Shown here piece by piece: positions 1 through 7,494 of a DNA stretch of 64,000 bases. Below the pieces are notes generated by a model. That model searched no databases. It was not told the DNA's origin and saw only the letters and a list, made by a program, of their open reading frames with translations. Source of the stretch: Maricaulis sp. (GTDB taxonomy: Bacteria > Pseudomonadota > Alphaproteobacteria > Caulobacterales > Maricaulaceae). How positions within the stretch are numbered: position 1 is the stretch's first letter; every line of letters begins with the position of its first letter. Where the stretch lies: positions 1-64,000 of the forward strand of contig NZ_JAEPOL010000007.1 of assembly GCF_017642925.1 (NCBI RefSeq), written 5' to 3'. Position numbers and translations under genes: made by a program.

Positions 1-420
1 AGGGACTGAGCTCATGCCTCCCATCCCGGAAACCGCTGACGAGCATACGCCCAGTTGAACGGGCGGGGATAAGTTTCCCGACCCGGCCCCACGCACCGTC
101 ATCCTGACGAAAGTCAGGACCCAGATCGCAAAGGGAGATTTGGGCTGGAGGGCCTCAGATCGTACTGCGCCATCATGGGGGATAAGTGCGTATTCGCGAC
201 CACCCAGCCCTGTGAACTGGGCCCTGACCTTCGTCAGGGTGACGGTGTTTGGTGGAGCGTTGGTACCTTCTCTTCCAACTCTCTCTATTTTTCCCGGACG
301 GAGGCCTGCGCAGGCAGGCCGCAGATCCGGGACCGACCGAAGATCATTTCAAGCGATGCGCTTCCCGCAGATCCCGGCACTCCGCCCGGCTCAGGGCCGG
401 GCATTCGACCGGGAAAAACG
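1..420. repeat. Long intergenic repeat, left copy (inverted relative to 62447-62885)
   Basis: This stretch has no gene. Read on the plus strand it matches the reverse complement of 62447-62885 along nearly its whole length, with scattered substitutions and small indels. Shared landmarks are the opening AGGGACTGAGCTCATGCCTC, the hairpin CCTGAC-GAA-GTCAGG near 103-120, GTGAACTGGGCCCTGAC near 212, and the palindromic GCCTGCGCAGGC near 304. The copy may extend to the left of the window. Confidence 0.85.
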
Positions 421-486
421 GAGGGGAATTCAAAGAGAGGGGCGGCCGAGGAGCGGCCTACTCAAGATTCTTTGCAGCGCTGCCGC

Positions 487-537
487 GCGCCCCTCATCCG
501 CCCTGCGGGCACCTTCTCCCCGGTCGGGGAGAAGGAA
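487..537. repeat. Short hairpin repeat downstream of ubiD
   Basis: A block beginning CCCTCATCCGCCCTGCGGGC and ending in a CTTCTCCCC / GGGGAGAAG hairpin. It resembles short palindromic intergenic repeats common in alphaproteobacterial genomes (from memory). It lies between the long repeat and the 3' end of ubiD and could also act as an RNA 3'-end structure, although no strong T tract follows on the minus strand. Confidence 0.55.
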
Positions 538-562
538 GGCGGCTCTCAGGACAGGCCTTGGA

Positions 563-2065
563 TCAGCCGATCCCCAGCTCGCTCCACATCGCGTCGACCC
601 TTGCCTTGGTCGCGTCGTCCATGTCGAGCTTTTCGCCCCATTCGCGATTGGTCTCGCCGTCCATCTTGTTGGTGGCGTCCAGGCCGATTTTCGAACCCAG
701 GCCGGAGACGGGGGAGGCGAAGTCGAGATAGTCGATCGGCGTATTCTCGACAGTGACGATATCGCGGGCCGGGTCCATGCGGGTGGAGACCGCCCACATC
801 ACATCCTTCCAGTCACGCGCGTCGATATCGTCGTCCACGACGATGATCCACTTGGTGTACATGAACTGGCGCAGATAGGACCAGGCGCCCATCATCACGC
901 GCTTGGCATGACCGGCATAGGCCTTCTTCATCGAGATCACGGCGATGCGGTAGGAACAGCCTTCCGGCGGCAGCCAGAAGTCGGCGATCTCGGGGAATTG
1001 CTGCTGGATCAGCGGGATGAAGACCTCGTTCAGCGCCTCGCCCAGCACGGCGGGTTCGTCCGGCGGCCGGCCGGTATAGGTGGTCAGGTAGATCGGGTCT
1101 TTCCGCATGGTGATGGCGGAGATCTCGAAGACCGGGAATTGCTCGACGGAATTGTAATAGCCCGTGTGGTCGCCATAGGGGCCTTCCGGACCGTATTCGT
1201 CCAGGAGGACGTGGCCTTCCAGTACGATCTCGGCTTCCGCCGGCACTTTCAGCGGCACGGTCTTGCAGTCGACGAGTTCAGCCTTCCGGCCGCGCAATAT
1301 GCCGGCGAACTGGTATTCCGACAGCGTGTCGGGCACGGGCGTAACGGCGGCGAGAATGGTGCCCGGATCGGCGCCGAGTACGACGGCGGCGGGCAGGGGT
1401 TCCGGGCGTTCCTTCTTCCAGCGTTGATAGTGCTGGGCGCCGCCGCGATGCTTCAGCCAGCGCATCAGCGTGCGCGTCTTGCCCAGCTTCTGCATGCGGT
1501 AGATGCCGAGATTGAAATCGTCCTGCTTGTCGTCGGACGGGCCCTTGGTGACGACCAGCGGCCAGGTGATGAGCGGCGCGGGCTCGCCGGGCCAGCAGGT
1601 CTGGATGGGCAGGCGATCAAGATCGATCTGGTCCCCGGTCAGCACCACGTCCTGGCAGGGGGCCTTCTTTACCGTCTTCGGCCGCATCGACATCACGGTC
1701 CTGGCCAGGGGCAGCATGTCGAGCGCATCCTTGACGCCGCGCGGCGGTTCCGGCTGGCGCAGGAAGGCGAGCAATTCACCGACCTCGCGCAGTTCCGCAC
1801 CGGTCGTGCGGGCCTCGCCACCCAGCGTGACTGCTTGGGCGACGCGTTTCACCGTGCCGAACAGATTGACGAGGCAGGGCATCTCGCTCTTCTCGCCTTT
1901 TTCATTGACCACATTCTCGAACAGCAGGGCCGGACCGCCGGCGTGCAGGGTGCGGCGGTGGATCTCCGTCATTTCGCGATCCGTCGAGACGGGCGTGGTG
2001 ATGCGCACGAGGTCGCCCTCGGCTTCCAACTGGTCGATGAAGTCGCGCAAGGATTTGTAGGCCAT
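563..2065 (-). CDS. ubiD: 4-hydroxy-3-polyprenylbenzoate decarboxylase UbiD
   Basis: Decarboxylates the polyprenylated 4-hydroxybenzoate made by UbiA, an early step of ubiquinone synthesis. The enzyme family depends on prenylated FMN supplied by UbiX. The protein is 500 aa, close to the usual UbiD length, and starts [19 protein letters not shown]. The C-terminal signature [19 protein letters not shown] is typical of the family. An in-frame upstream extension was rejected because the ATG at 2065 has a GGAG about ten bases before it and matches the family N-terminus. No ubiX is in the window, but ubiA is at 11636-12562. The gene is divergent from the BLUF-like gene. Confidence 0.95.
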   Translation of the reverse strand: MAYKSLRDFIDQLEAEGDLVRITTPVSTDREMTEIHRRTLHAGGPALLFENVVNEKGEKSEMPCLVNLFGTVKRVAQAVTLGGEARTTGAELREVGELLAFLRQPEPPRGVKDALDMLPLARTVMSMRPKTVKKAPCQDVVLTGDQIDLDRLPIQTCWPGEPAPLITWPLVVTKGPSDDKQDDFNLGIYRMQKLGKTRTLMRWLKHRGGAQHYQRWKKERPEPLPAAVVLGADPGTILAAVTPVPDTLSEYQFAGILRGRKAELVDCKTVPLKVPAEAEIVLEGHVLLDEYGPEGPYGDHTGYYNSVEQFPVFEISAITMRKDPIYLTTYTGRPPDEPAVLGEALNEVFIPLIQQQFPEIADFWLPPEGCSYRIAVISMKKAYAGHAKRVMMGAWSYLRQFMYTKWIIVVDDDIDARDWKDVMWAVSTRMDPARDIVTVENTPIDYLDFASPVSGLGSKIGLDATNKMDGETNREWGEKLDMDDATKARVDAMWSELGIG

Positions 2066-2267
2066 GCGGGTCTCGCTCCGGTGATATCGAATGACCGAAA
2101 CTGCAACTTCACGGGCGAAAGTCCAGCGTCTGCTGCGTCGCACCTGCAGGCGAGCCGTGCTGGAGGGTATTTGAGTCAAGTTCGACTCGAATTTTGCGAC
2201 ACGTCTTGAGTCTTGCTTCAGACGCGGCTGCTAGAGCCCGCGGCCCGCTGGATGGAAGGTTGTCCGC

Positions 2268-2702
2268 ATGCTTCACAGAATGGTTCTTGTCGCCCGCGCC
2301 CGTGTCGATCTCGGCGAAGGCGCGCTCAATGGCGATCTGGGACTGATGCTGGCAGCACACATGAAGGCAAGCGTGGAGCGGGAGATGACCGGCGGACTGG
2401 TCTGGCTCGACGGCTACTTCCTGGAAGTGCTGGAAGGCGATCGCGAGGCTTTGCGCGGCTTTTTCCTGGCGATTGCCGCGGATCCGCGGATCTCGGACCT
2501 GCGCAGCGAGGAGTTCCTGCCGATAGCCCGCCGTCAGTATGCGCGCTGGTCCGTCGCCCGGGGCGATGCGGCGATCTATGATACCTCCGCGTTGCGGGCA
2601 TTGCGCGGGGGGCGTGCCAGCGCGGCGCAGGCGAGCGAGCTTGTCGCCCAGTGCCTGCGCAGCGCCACGCTGGCCGAAACGCCGCCGCTGGTCGCGGCCT
2701 AG
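2268..2702 (+). CDS. BLUF-fold protein lacking the flavin-photochemistry residues
   Basis: The 144 aa protein aligns along its first ~95 residues to BLUF domains: an N-terminal strand, helix 1, MTGGLVWLDGYFLEVLEG, then a second helix and an RRQYARW segment. Compared with the AppA BLUF domain, the key Tyr is replaced in LVARAR, the helix-1 Asn is not present, and the Gln of the FxQ motif is Glu (FLEVLEG). Known BLUF light sensing needs the Tyr and Gln, so this is predicted to be photochemically dead or to bind something else. GGAAGG lies eight bases before the ATG. It converges with the SRPBCC gene, the two stop codons sharing CTAG. Confidence 0.75.
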   Translation: MLHRMVLVARARVDLGEGALNGDLGLMLAAHMKASVEREMTGGLVWLDGYFLEVLEGDREALRGFFLAIAADPRISDLRSEEFLPIARRQYARWSVARGDAAIYDTSALRALRGGRASAAQASELVAQCLRSATLAETPPLVAA

Positions 2703-3574
2703 CTGTTGGCCGCAGCCGCCTCGCCGACGGTGCGGAACTGCTGCAGGAACCAGCGCCAGCCCCAGGGATAGTCGGAGATGTCGACGGTGCGCGTGAAGCC
2801 GTCATGGACCAGATCGACCCGTGTTCCGGCACCGTCCTCGCTGAGCAGCCAGGTCACGCGCTGATGGGGAACGTCCGGATCGCCCCGCCAGTCCCGCCAC
2901 TCCATCACCAGGCGCTCCGGTTCGGCGATCTCGAGCAATTGCATCGGCGGCACGACGACCTCCCGGCCGTTTTCCTCGTAGCGCCATCCGAAATCGAGCG
3001 TGCCGGCCGCAAGATCGATCACGGCCGCCTTGGTCAGCCATTGGTCGAGCAGGGCCGGGTCTGTCAGCGTACGCCAGACCGCCGCGCGCGGGGCATCGAC
3101 ATGGATGGAGAGTCTGACCTGCGGATGCGGGTCGGCGAAGTCGGGAAGCGTGACGGGCTGGCCGGACAGATGCGTGCCCAGGGCGCCCAGATGCATGCGC
3201 CAGAGATCGTCGACCAGCTCCCGGGCCCGTCCGATCGCGGGACTGTCGGCCAGCACGTGCCGTGCCGTGATTGCCGTGCCCTCATCCTTCGGTGCCAGGC
3301 TCAGCGTGACGCGGCCGGCCTGGCCTTCCAGCGGCCAGTCGAAGGCAATCTCCCGATCCGGCTCGAAAGTGTGCAGGCGGGTCTGGACCCCGGGGTGAGC
3401 CGGAGTGCCGTAGGTGTGGCGTCCCCAGAAGCTGAAGCCGCCGCCGGGGCGCGCATCGATCGCCACGCCCTCGGCAAACCAGACCGTCAGGTCGGCAGGG
3501 TCGGTCAGCGCCCGGAAGACGCGATCGGGCGGTGCGGCGATGGTGTGGGTGTAGCTGACATCGAGTGCAGTCAT
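2699..3574 (-). CDS. Tandem SRPBCC (AHSA1/START-like) domain protein
   Basis: The 291 aa cytoplasmic protein contains two AHSA1-type SRPBCC modules, roughly residues 1-135 and 150-285. Each begins with a hydrophobic strand and an AAPPDRVFRALTDPADLTVWF or DAPRAAVWRTLTDPALLDQW pattern. Such domains form a deep cavity for hydrophobic ligands; the ligand here is unknown. Its start overlaps the stop of the ArsR-family gene by four bases (ATGA), so the two are translationally coupled. The ArsR plus AHSA1-SRPBCC pairing is a common conserved gene pair. No signal peptide is seen. Confidence 0.85.
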   Translation of the reverse strand: MTALDVSYTHTIAAPPDRVFRALTDPADLTVWFAEGVAIDARPGGGFSFWGRHTYGTPAHPGVQTRLHTFEPDREIAFDWPLEGQAGRVTLSLAPKDEGTAITARHVLADSPAIGRARELVDDLWRMHLGALGTHLSGQPVTLPDFADPHPQVRLSIHVDAPRAAVWRTLTDPALLDQWLTKAAVIDLAAGTLDFGWRYEENGREVVVPPMQLLEIAEPERLVMEWRDWRGDPDVPHQRVTWLLSEDGAGTRVDLVHDGFTRTVDISDYPWGWRWFLQQFRTVGEAAAANS

Positions 3575-3918
3575 GAGCCGGTCTCCTCGTCCGGTAGCGA
3601 TTCCGCGATCTGTTTGAGTCCCGTCAGGCGCGCGGACCAGTAAAGCCGGTAGGGCGCGATCCAGCGGTCGATCGCCGCCAGGCCCGCCGGGTCGAGCGCA
3701 TAGATCCGGGCGCGTGACTCCCGGCGCTCGCGCACCAGGCCGGCGCGTTTGAGCACACCGACATGGCGGGCAATGGCCGGCCGGCTGACGGGGAAGTTTT
3801 CGGCAATGGCCCCGGCCTGCATCTCGCCCTGGCGGAGCAGGTCGAGAATCGCCCGTCGCGTCGGGTCGGCGATGGCGTGAAAGCCGGGATGATCTGTCTG
3901 GACTTTATCCGTAACCAT
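3571..3918 (-). CDS. ArsR-family winged-helix transcriptional regulator
   Basis: The 115 aa protein has the usual ArsR-type winged helix: HAIADPTRRAILDLLRQGEM, then the recognition helix region VSRPAIARHVGVLKRAGLV and the wing RRESRARIYAL. The metal-binding ELCVCDL motif of ArsR/SmtB sensors is absent, so it is more likely a regulator of the SRPBCC type than a metal sensor. It is first in a two-gene unit with the downstream SRPBCC protein. An 18 bp palindrome covers its start codon and suggests autorepression. Confidence 0.9.
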   Translation of the reverse strand: MVTDKVQTDHPGFHAIADPTRRAILDLLRQGEMQAGAIAENFPVSRPAIARHVGVLKRAGLVRERRESRARIYALDPAGLAAIDRWIAPYRLYWSARLTGLKQIAESLPDEETGS

Positions 3919-3927
3919 ACTGTTACG
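3910..3927. promoter_or_regulatory. Palindrome over the ArsR start codon (putative operator)
   Basis: CGTAAC-N6-GTTACG is a perfect inverted repeat with six-base arms. The start codon of the ArsR-family gene (3916-3918) lies in its spacer. Binding there would block translation initiation or early transcription of the arsR-SRPBCC unit. Assigning it to this regulator is an inference from position. Confidence 0.6.
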
Positions 3928-4010
3928 AATAAAGCGTGACGTGATTCAAGACAAGCCCGATCCTTCCCGGCGCCGGGGCACCGGGTTCGCAAAGGCGGTC
4001 ATCGGATGTG

Positions 4011-5393
4011 TCAGCCTGGAGTGCCGATGTGCGGGGCGGGGCGGTCGCGCAGGGCTGCGGCGACGCCGGCCGCGAGTTCGCCGGCGCCGGAGGCAACCCG
4101 GTTGGTCGCGCCGAAGCGGACAATGACCAGGTCCTGCTGCGGCATGATATAGGCCAGCTGGGACTGGAAGCCGCGCATCATGAAGGTGCCGTCCGGCAGG
4201 TTCTCATGATCCTCCGGCAGCCAGAAGCCCATGCCATAGGCCCCGTCCGAGCCTTCCGTCGGCAGGCGGACCAGATCGACCCAGTCCTCGGGCAGGAGGC
4301 GCTGTCCGCCAACGATCCCGTCTTCGGCGTAGAGCCGGGCCAGCCGGGCCCAGTCATGCGCCGTGGCATACATGTAGGACGAGCCCTGGAACGTCCCGCT
4401 TTCGTCGGGTTCCAGGATGGCGGAGCGGATGCCCAGCGGTTCGAACAGGCGGGCGCGCAGCTCGGTGACCTGCTCGGGCAGGGTGTCGCCGAGTTGCTGC
4501 TGCATGGCGTGCGTCGCGAGGATCGTATTGCCGCTCATATACTGCCAGTGCTCGCCCGGCCCGTAGAGCCGTTCGCGCGTGGCGGCGAAGTGCGGCATGT
4601 CGGACTGGGTCATCAGCATCTGCGAGTTGGGGTCCCAGCCGTCATTGCGCTCGGCAATCGCCAGCCCGCCTGCCATGCGCAGCAGGTCCTCGATGGTGAT
4701 GTCGGTCAGGCTGTCATCGATGGCGGCGAGCGCGGGAACCTCGCCCTCGGCCTCGATATCGATCAGTCCGTCGCGCTGCAGCACGCCGGCGAGCGTGGCC
4801 ATCGTGCTCTTGGTCATCGACCAGCCGTGAAAGCGCGTCTCGCGGCTGGCGCCGGGCGCATAGCGTTCCGCGACCAGACGGCCCTGGTGCAGGACGGCGA
4901 CGCCCAGCGTGTTGCGCAGATCGGTGTCCGGATCGCCGAAGGCACCGTCGACCGAGGCTTGCAGAGCGGTGACGTTGAAGTGCGTGTCGCGATGCTCCGT
5001 GTCGAGTTCCAGCGGTTCGAAGGGGGCAGCGAGGGGAACTTCCAGGTCCGGATCGAAATCGCCCCGGCCATGGACCAGCGTGCAGCCCAGACCCTCGCGA
5101 TAGACGGCATGCTGGCGCCAGAACAGGCCGAACACGCCGGAGCGGACCTCGCGGGCCTCGGTGTCGATATCGTAGTGGATCAGGCTGCCGGCCCCGCCGA
5201 GCAGCGGGTCGATATAGATCGACTTGGCCAGATCGGTGTCGAGGCCGGACACGAAGGTCAGCGAACAGGTCTGCTTGGCGACAAGCCCGGTCCCCGACGG
5301 CAGGTAGCTGCGCCCGAGCGGCGAGAGATTGAGGGCGAGAAGCCCGCCTGCAACGACAATGGCTGCTGCACCGAGAAGAATACGTTTGGCCAT
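4011..5393 (-). CDS. Serine hydrolase, class C beta-lactamase/esterase family, membrane-anchored
   Basis: The 460 aa protein has an N-terminal hydrophobic segment (residues ~5-22) that should anchor it in the inner membrane or act as a signal. The catalytic Ser-x-x-Lys is SMTK, with Ser192, inside HGWSMTKSTMATLAGVL. A later YMSGNT segment is a candidate for the YxN motif. The ~150-residue N-terminal part before the catalytic domain resembles periplasmic esterases more than true AmpC enzymes. Substrate unknown; an esterase or peptidase is more likely than antibiotic resistance. It lies upstream of arsR on the same strand with no obvious coupling. Confidence 0.85.
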   Translation of the reverse strand: MAKRILLGAAAIVVAGGLLALNLSPLGRSYLPSGTGLVAKQTCSLTFVSGLDTDLAKSIYIDPLLGGAGSLIHYDIDTEAREVRSGVFGLFWRQHAVYREGLGCTLVHGRGDFDPDLEVPLAAPFEPLELDTEHRDTHFNVTALQASVDGAFGDPDTDLRNTLGVAVLHQGRLVAERYAPGASRETRFHGWSMTKSTMATLAGVLQRDGLIDIEAEGEVPALAAIDDSLTDITIEDLLRMAGGLAIAERNDGWDPNSQMLMTQSDMPHFAATRERLYGPGEHWQYMSGNTILATHAMQQQLGDTLPEQVTELRARLFEPLGIRSAILEPDESGTFQGSSYMYATAHDWARLARLYAEDGIVGGQRLLPEDWVDLVRLPTEGSDGAYGMGFWLPEDHENLPDGTFMMRGFQSQLAYIMPQQDLVIVRFGATNRVASGAGELAAGVAAALRDRPAPHIGTPG

Positions 5394-5420
5394 GACGTCC
5401 CCCGTGATCCCGGTAGAAAT

Positions 5421-5472
5421 CTAGAGCATTTTCAGCAAAAGTGGGCACCGGTTTTGCGGTTCGAAAATGCGA
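5421..5472. repeat. Nested palindromic repeat (GCATTTTC...GAAAATGC)
   Basis: The outer arms GCATTTTC (5426-5433) and GAAAATGC (5463-5470) enclose inner arms GCAAAA (5435-5440) and TTTTGC (5452-5457), giving a two-part cruciform. From memory, very similar AGAGCATTTTC elements are dispersed in Rhizobiales and related genomes. It lies between the enoyl-CoA hydratase and serine hydrolase genes. Confidence 0.65.
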
Positions 5473-5518
5473 CCACTCAAAAAGCCGCGCCGGGCGCCTT
5501 GTGCGAGTCCGGGGTGCC

Positions 5519-6295
5519 TCAGCCCAGCTTGTCGAAGTCCGGCGGACGCCGTTCCATGAAGGCGGCGGCGGCTTCGGCAAATTCCGGCGAGCGCAATTGT
5601 TCGGCGAACTGCCGGCCTTCCAGCGCGATCCGGTCGGGCAGCGGCTCCGGCGCGCGCCGCATCAGGGTCTTGGCCTTGGCCAGCGCGTCCGGTGCCTTGG
5701 CGGCAAGAATGCGGGCCGTGTTGCGCACGGTTTCCATCAGCGCATCCGGTGTGGTGACGGCGCCGACGAGGCCCGTCTGGACAGCCCGTTCCGCATTCCA
5801 GGTCGCACCCAGCAGCAGGAGTTCGGCTGCCACGACATGCCCGAAGGCGCGCGGCATGGTCTGGCTGGAGCCGTATTCCGGCGCCAGGGCCAGATCGACG
5901 AAGGGCGTCTTGAAGCTGGACCGGTCCGAACAATAGACGAGGTCGCAATGCATCAGCAGGGTGACGCCGATGCCGATGGCGAGCCCGTCGACGGCCGCGA
6001 TCACCGGCTTTTTCGCATTCAGCAGCGCCTGCATGAAATGCTGGACCGGGGAGATCTCTTTCCCGTCCATCGCCGGCGGCTGTTCCATGAAGTCGACGAT
6101 GTCATTGCCGGCGGTGAAGATGCCGCCTTCGCCGGTCAGGATGATGACCCGCACAGCCGGATCCCGGTCGCCATCCTCGATGGCTTCGGCAGCGGCGGAA
6201 TACATGGCGCGTGTCAGCGCGTTCTTCTTGTCGGCGCGGTTGAAGGAAATCGTGCGGATACGCTCCGCGGTATCGACCAGAACCTGTTCGCTCAC
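5519..6295 (-). CDS. Enoyl-CoA hydratase/isomerase family protein
   Basis: The 258 aa crotonase-fold protein acts on acyl-CoA thioesters in the cytoplasm. Oxyanion-hole segments are GGIFTAGNDIVDFM and AAVDGLAIGIGVTLLMHCDL. The acidic catalytic position falls in LALAPEYGSSQTMPRAFG, where only one of the two classical hydratase Glu residues is evident, so isomerase or another crotonase chemistry is possible. The gene is preceded by an acyl-CoA-regulator-like palindrome at 6378-6394 and by a MarR-family gene on the same strand, a context fitting fatty- or branched-acid catabolism. Confidence 0.88.
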   Translation of the reverse strand: MSEQVLVDTAERIRTISFNRADKKNALTRAMYSAAAEAIEDGDRDPAVRVIILTGEGGIFTAGNDIVDFMEQPPAMDGKEISPVQHFMQALLNAKKPVIAAVDGLAIGIGVTLLMHCDLVYCSDRSSFKTPFVDLALAPEYGSSQTMPRAFGHVVAAELLLLGATWNAERAVQTGLVGAVTTPDALMETVRNTARILAAKAPDALAKAKTLMRRAPEPLPDRIALEGRQFAEQLRSPEFAEAAAAFMERRPPDFDKLG

Positions 6296-6377
6296 ACGAG
6301 CCTCCCATGGATCGTTTTTCAGATGTTGTTGGCGGGCAGGTTAGAGCATCCGGTACGGTTATGGAAGGTCCGTTCCA

Positions 6378-6394
6378 GTTTACGTAAACGTCAA
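6378..6394. promoter_or_regulatory. LiuR-like palindrome upstream of the enoyl-CoA hydratase gene
   Basis: TTTACGT-AA-ACGTCAA (6379-6394) is an imperfect inverted repeat and contains the perfect 12-mer GTTTACGTAAAC (6378-6389). It sits about 85 bp before the enoyl-CoA hydratase start. It resembles the TTTACGT/ACGTAAA sites recalled for LiuR, a MerR-family regulator of branched-chain acyl-CoA breakdown. No liuR gene is in the window. Confidence 0.5.
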
Positions 6395-6400
6395 GAAGCA

Positions 6401-6835
6401 TCAGCCGTCGCGGGTCACCAGACGGGTGAGTATGTCGTGCAGCCGGTCGGCATCGTCCGTTCCCAGCCAGGCCTCCAGCTCCAGATTGAGGTCGCGCAGC
6501 ACATGGTCGGCGGCGTCGCCGACGGCGCGGCCCTTCTCGGTCAGGGATACGACGGCCGAGCGCTTGTCCGTCCGCGAGGCCGTCTTCACGACGAGGCCCA
6601 GGGCCTCCATGCGGTTGACCAGCCCGGTCACCGCCGGCGGGTTCAGTGACAGTGTCTCGCCGATATCGCCCATACGCCGCTCACCCTTGCGGGCCAGCAG
6701 GAACAGGACGGCGGTCTGGGCTGTTGTGACGCCGGCGGTTTTCTTCAGGCGCGCATCCGCATCCCGGTTCATCCGCCGGGCCGCGATTTCAAGCAGGAGG
6801 AAAAGCCGCCGGTCGACGGCACGCGCGCGAGCCAT
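6401..6835 (-). CDS. MarR-family transcriptional regulator
   Basis: The 144 aa protein has the MarR winged helix in the middle: TTAQTAVLFLLARKGERRMGDIGETLSLNPPAVTGLVNRMEALGLV, shown here in parts as TTAQTAVLFLL, LSLNPPAVTGLVNRM and the wing TASRTDKRSAVVSL. An in-frame start at 6901 would add 22 residues, but it would overlap the promoter and operator at 6878-6905, so the ATG at 6835 (MARARAVDRR) was chosen even though its ribosome site is weak. It may repress itself and perhaps the downstream enoyl-CoA hydratase, which is on the same strand after a 105 bp gap. Confidence 0.88.
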   Translation of the reverse strand: MARARAVDRRLFLLLEIAARRMNRDADARLKKTAGVTTAQTAVLFLLARKGERRMGDIGETLSLNPPAVTGLVNRMEALGLVVKTASRTDKRSAVVSLTEKGRAVGDAADHVLRDLNLELEAWLGTDDADRLHDILTRLVTRDG

Positions 6836-6877
6836 GACCCGAAAACTGCGCCGATTCTGAACTCGGGGGGAGATGAG

Positions 6878-6905
6878 TTGAAATACAATTTCAAATAGCA
6901 TAATA
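6878..6905 (-). promoter_or_regulatory. MarR operator and promoter
   Basis: TTGAAAT-N3-ATTTCAA (6878-6894) is a perfect 17 bp palindrome. On the minus strand it lies directly after a TATTAT -10 box (6900-6905), so it would cover the transcription start, the usual place for MarR autorepression. The -35 box is weak. Assignment to the adjacent MarR protein is by position. Confidence 0.6.
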
Positions 6906-6930
6906 TGAAACTACACGAATAACATTCAGA

Positions 6931-6998
6931 CTTCCCCCGTTTTTACGGGGGAAGTGGCCGACTCCGGCCCGCGGCCGGAGAAGGTCGAAGGGGGTGAG
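6931..6998. repeat. Hairpin repeat pair upstream of the DUF559 gene
   Basis: There are two perfect hairpins in a row: CTTCCCCCGT-TTTT-ACGGGGGAAG (6931-6954) and CTCCGGCC-CGC-GGCCGGAG (6962-6980). An AAGGGGGTGAG then serves as the likely ribosome site of the DUF559 gene. A related hairpin pair flanks the other side of the gene. Confidence 0.75.
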
Positions 6999-7006
6999 TC
7001 AAAAAA

Positions 7007-7387
7007 TTGCGAGAGGACACGACAACATCACGCGCTCGGGCGCGCTCCATGAGGCGGTCAATGACCAAAGCGGAGCTCTGGCTTTGGCAGCGCCTGCGTG
7101 CCCGCCAGCTCTGCGGTCTCAAATTCAGGAGGCAGCACCCCATCGGGCCCTATATCGCCGATTTTGCATGTCTTCAGTGCCGGCTCGTCGTCGAGCTTGA
7201 TGGCAACTCTCATTCAACCGACCAGGAAACTGCCCATGATCGAAGACGGACGGCATTCATGGAACGCGACGGCTGGCTCGTGCTCCGATTCTGGAACACC
7301 GACCTGTATGACGATATCGACGAGACATTGAACAGGATCGCGGAAGTCGCCAGCGCCCGGACGTCGTCTGCGCAGCGTGTGCGCTGA
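7007..7387 (+). CDS. DUF559 endonuclease-fold protein (VSR/PD-(D/E)XK-like)
   Basis: The 126 aa protein shows the full DUF559 signature: RARSMRRSMTKAELWLWQRL, then LKFRRQHPIGPYIADFAC, LVVELDGNSH, and RDGWLVLRFWNTDL. The family shares a fold with Vsr mismatch endonucleases; the Asp of IADF and the Glu and Asp of VELDG are the likely metal ligands. The start is TTG at 7007 behind GGGGGTGAG; ATG codons at 7049 or 7061 are alternatives but would cut the conserved helix. The function of the family is not established. Hairpin repeats bracket the gene on both sides. Confidence 0.85.
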   Translation: MREDTTTSRARARSMRRSMTKAELWLWQRLRARQLCGLKFRRQHPIGPYIADFACLQCRLVVELDGNSHSTDQETAHDRRRTAFMERDGWLVLRFWNTDLYDDIDETLNRIAEVASARTSSAQRVR

Positions 7388-7394
7388 AGTTTCA

Positions 7395-7465
7395 AGCGCT
7401 GCTTCGCGCGCTCCCCCTCAGTCCGCTACGCGGACAGCTCCCCCGCAAGCGGGGTGAGCCCTTTC
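7395..7465. repeat. Hairpin repeat pair downstream of the DUF559 gene
   Basis: GTCCGC-TAC-GCGGAC (7421-7435) is followed by CCCCGC-AA-GCGGGG (7441-7454), embedded in a GCTC...GAGC outer pairing. The composition and design match the hairpins on the other side of the DUF559 gene. The second hairpin could also serve as a 3'-end structure. Confidence 0.7.
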
Positions 7466-7494
7466 GGTGTGAAGCCGGGGGGTGGTGCCTGCGG

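Noticed and set aside
140-2209. 689-residue plus-strand frame over ubiD and the left repeat
   Set aside because: It lies opposite the real ubiD gene and has no domain pattern.
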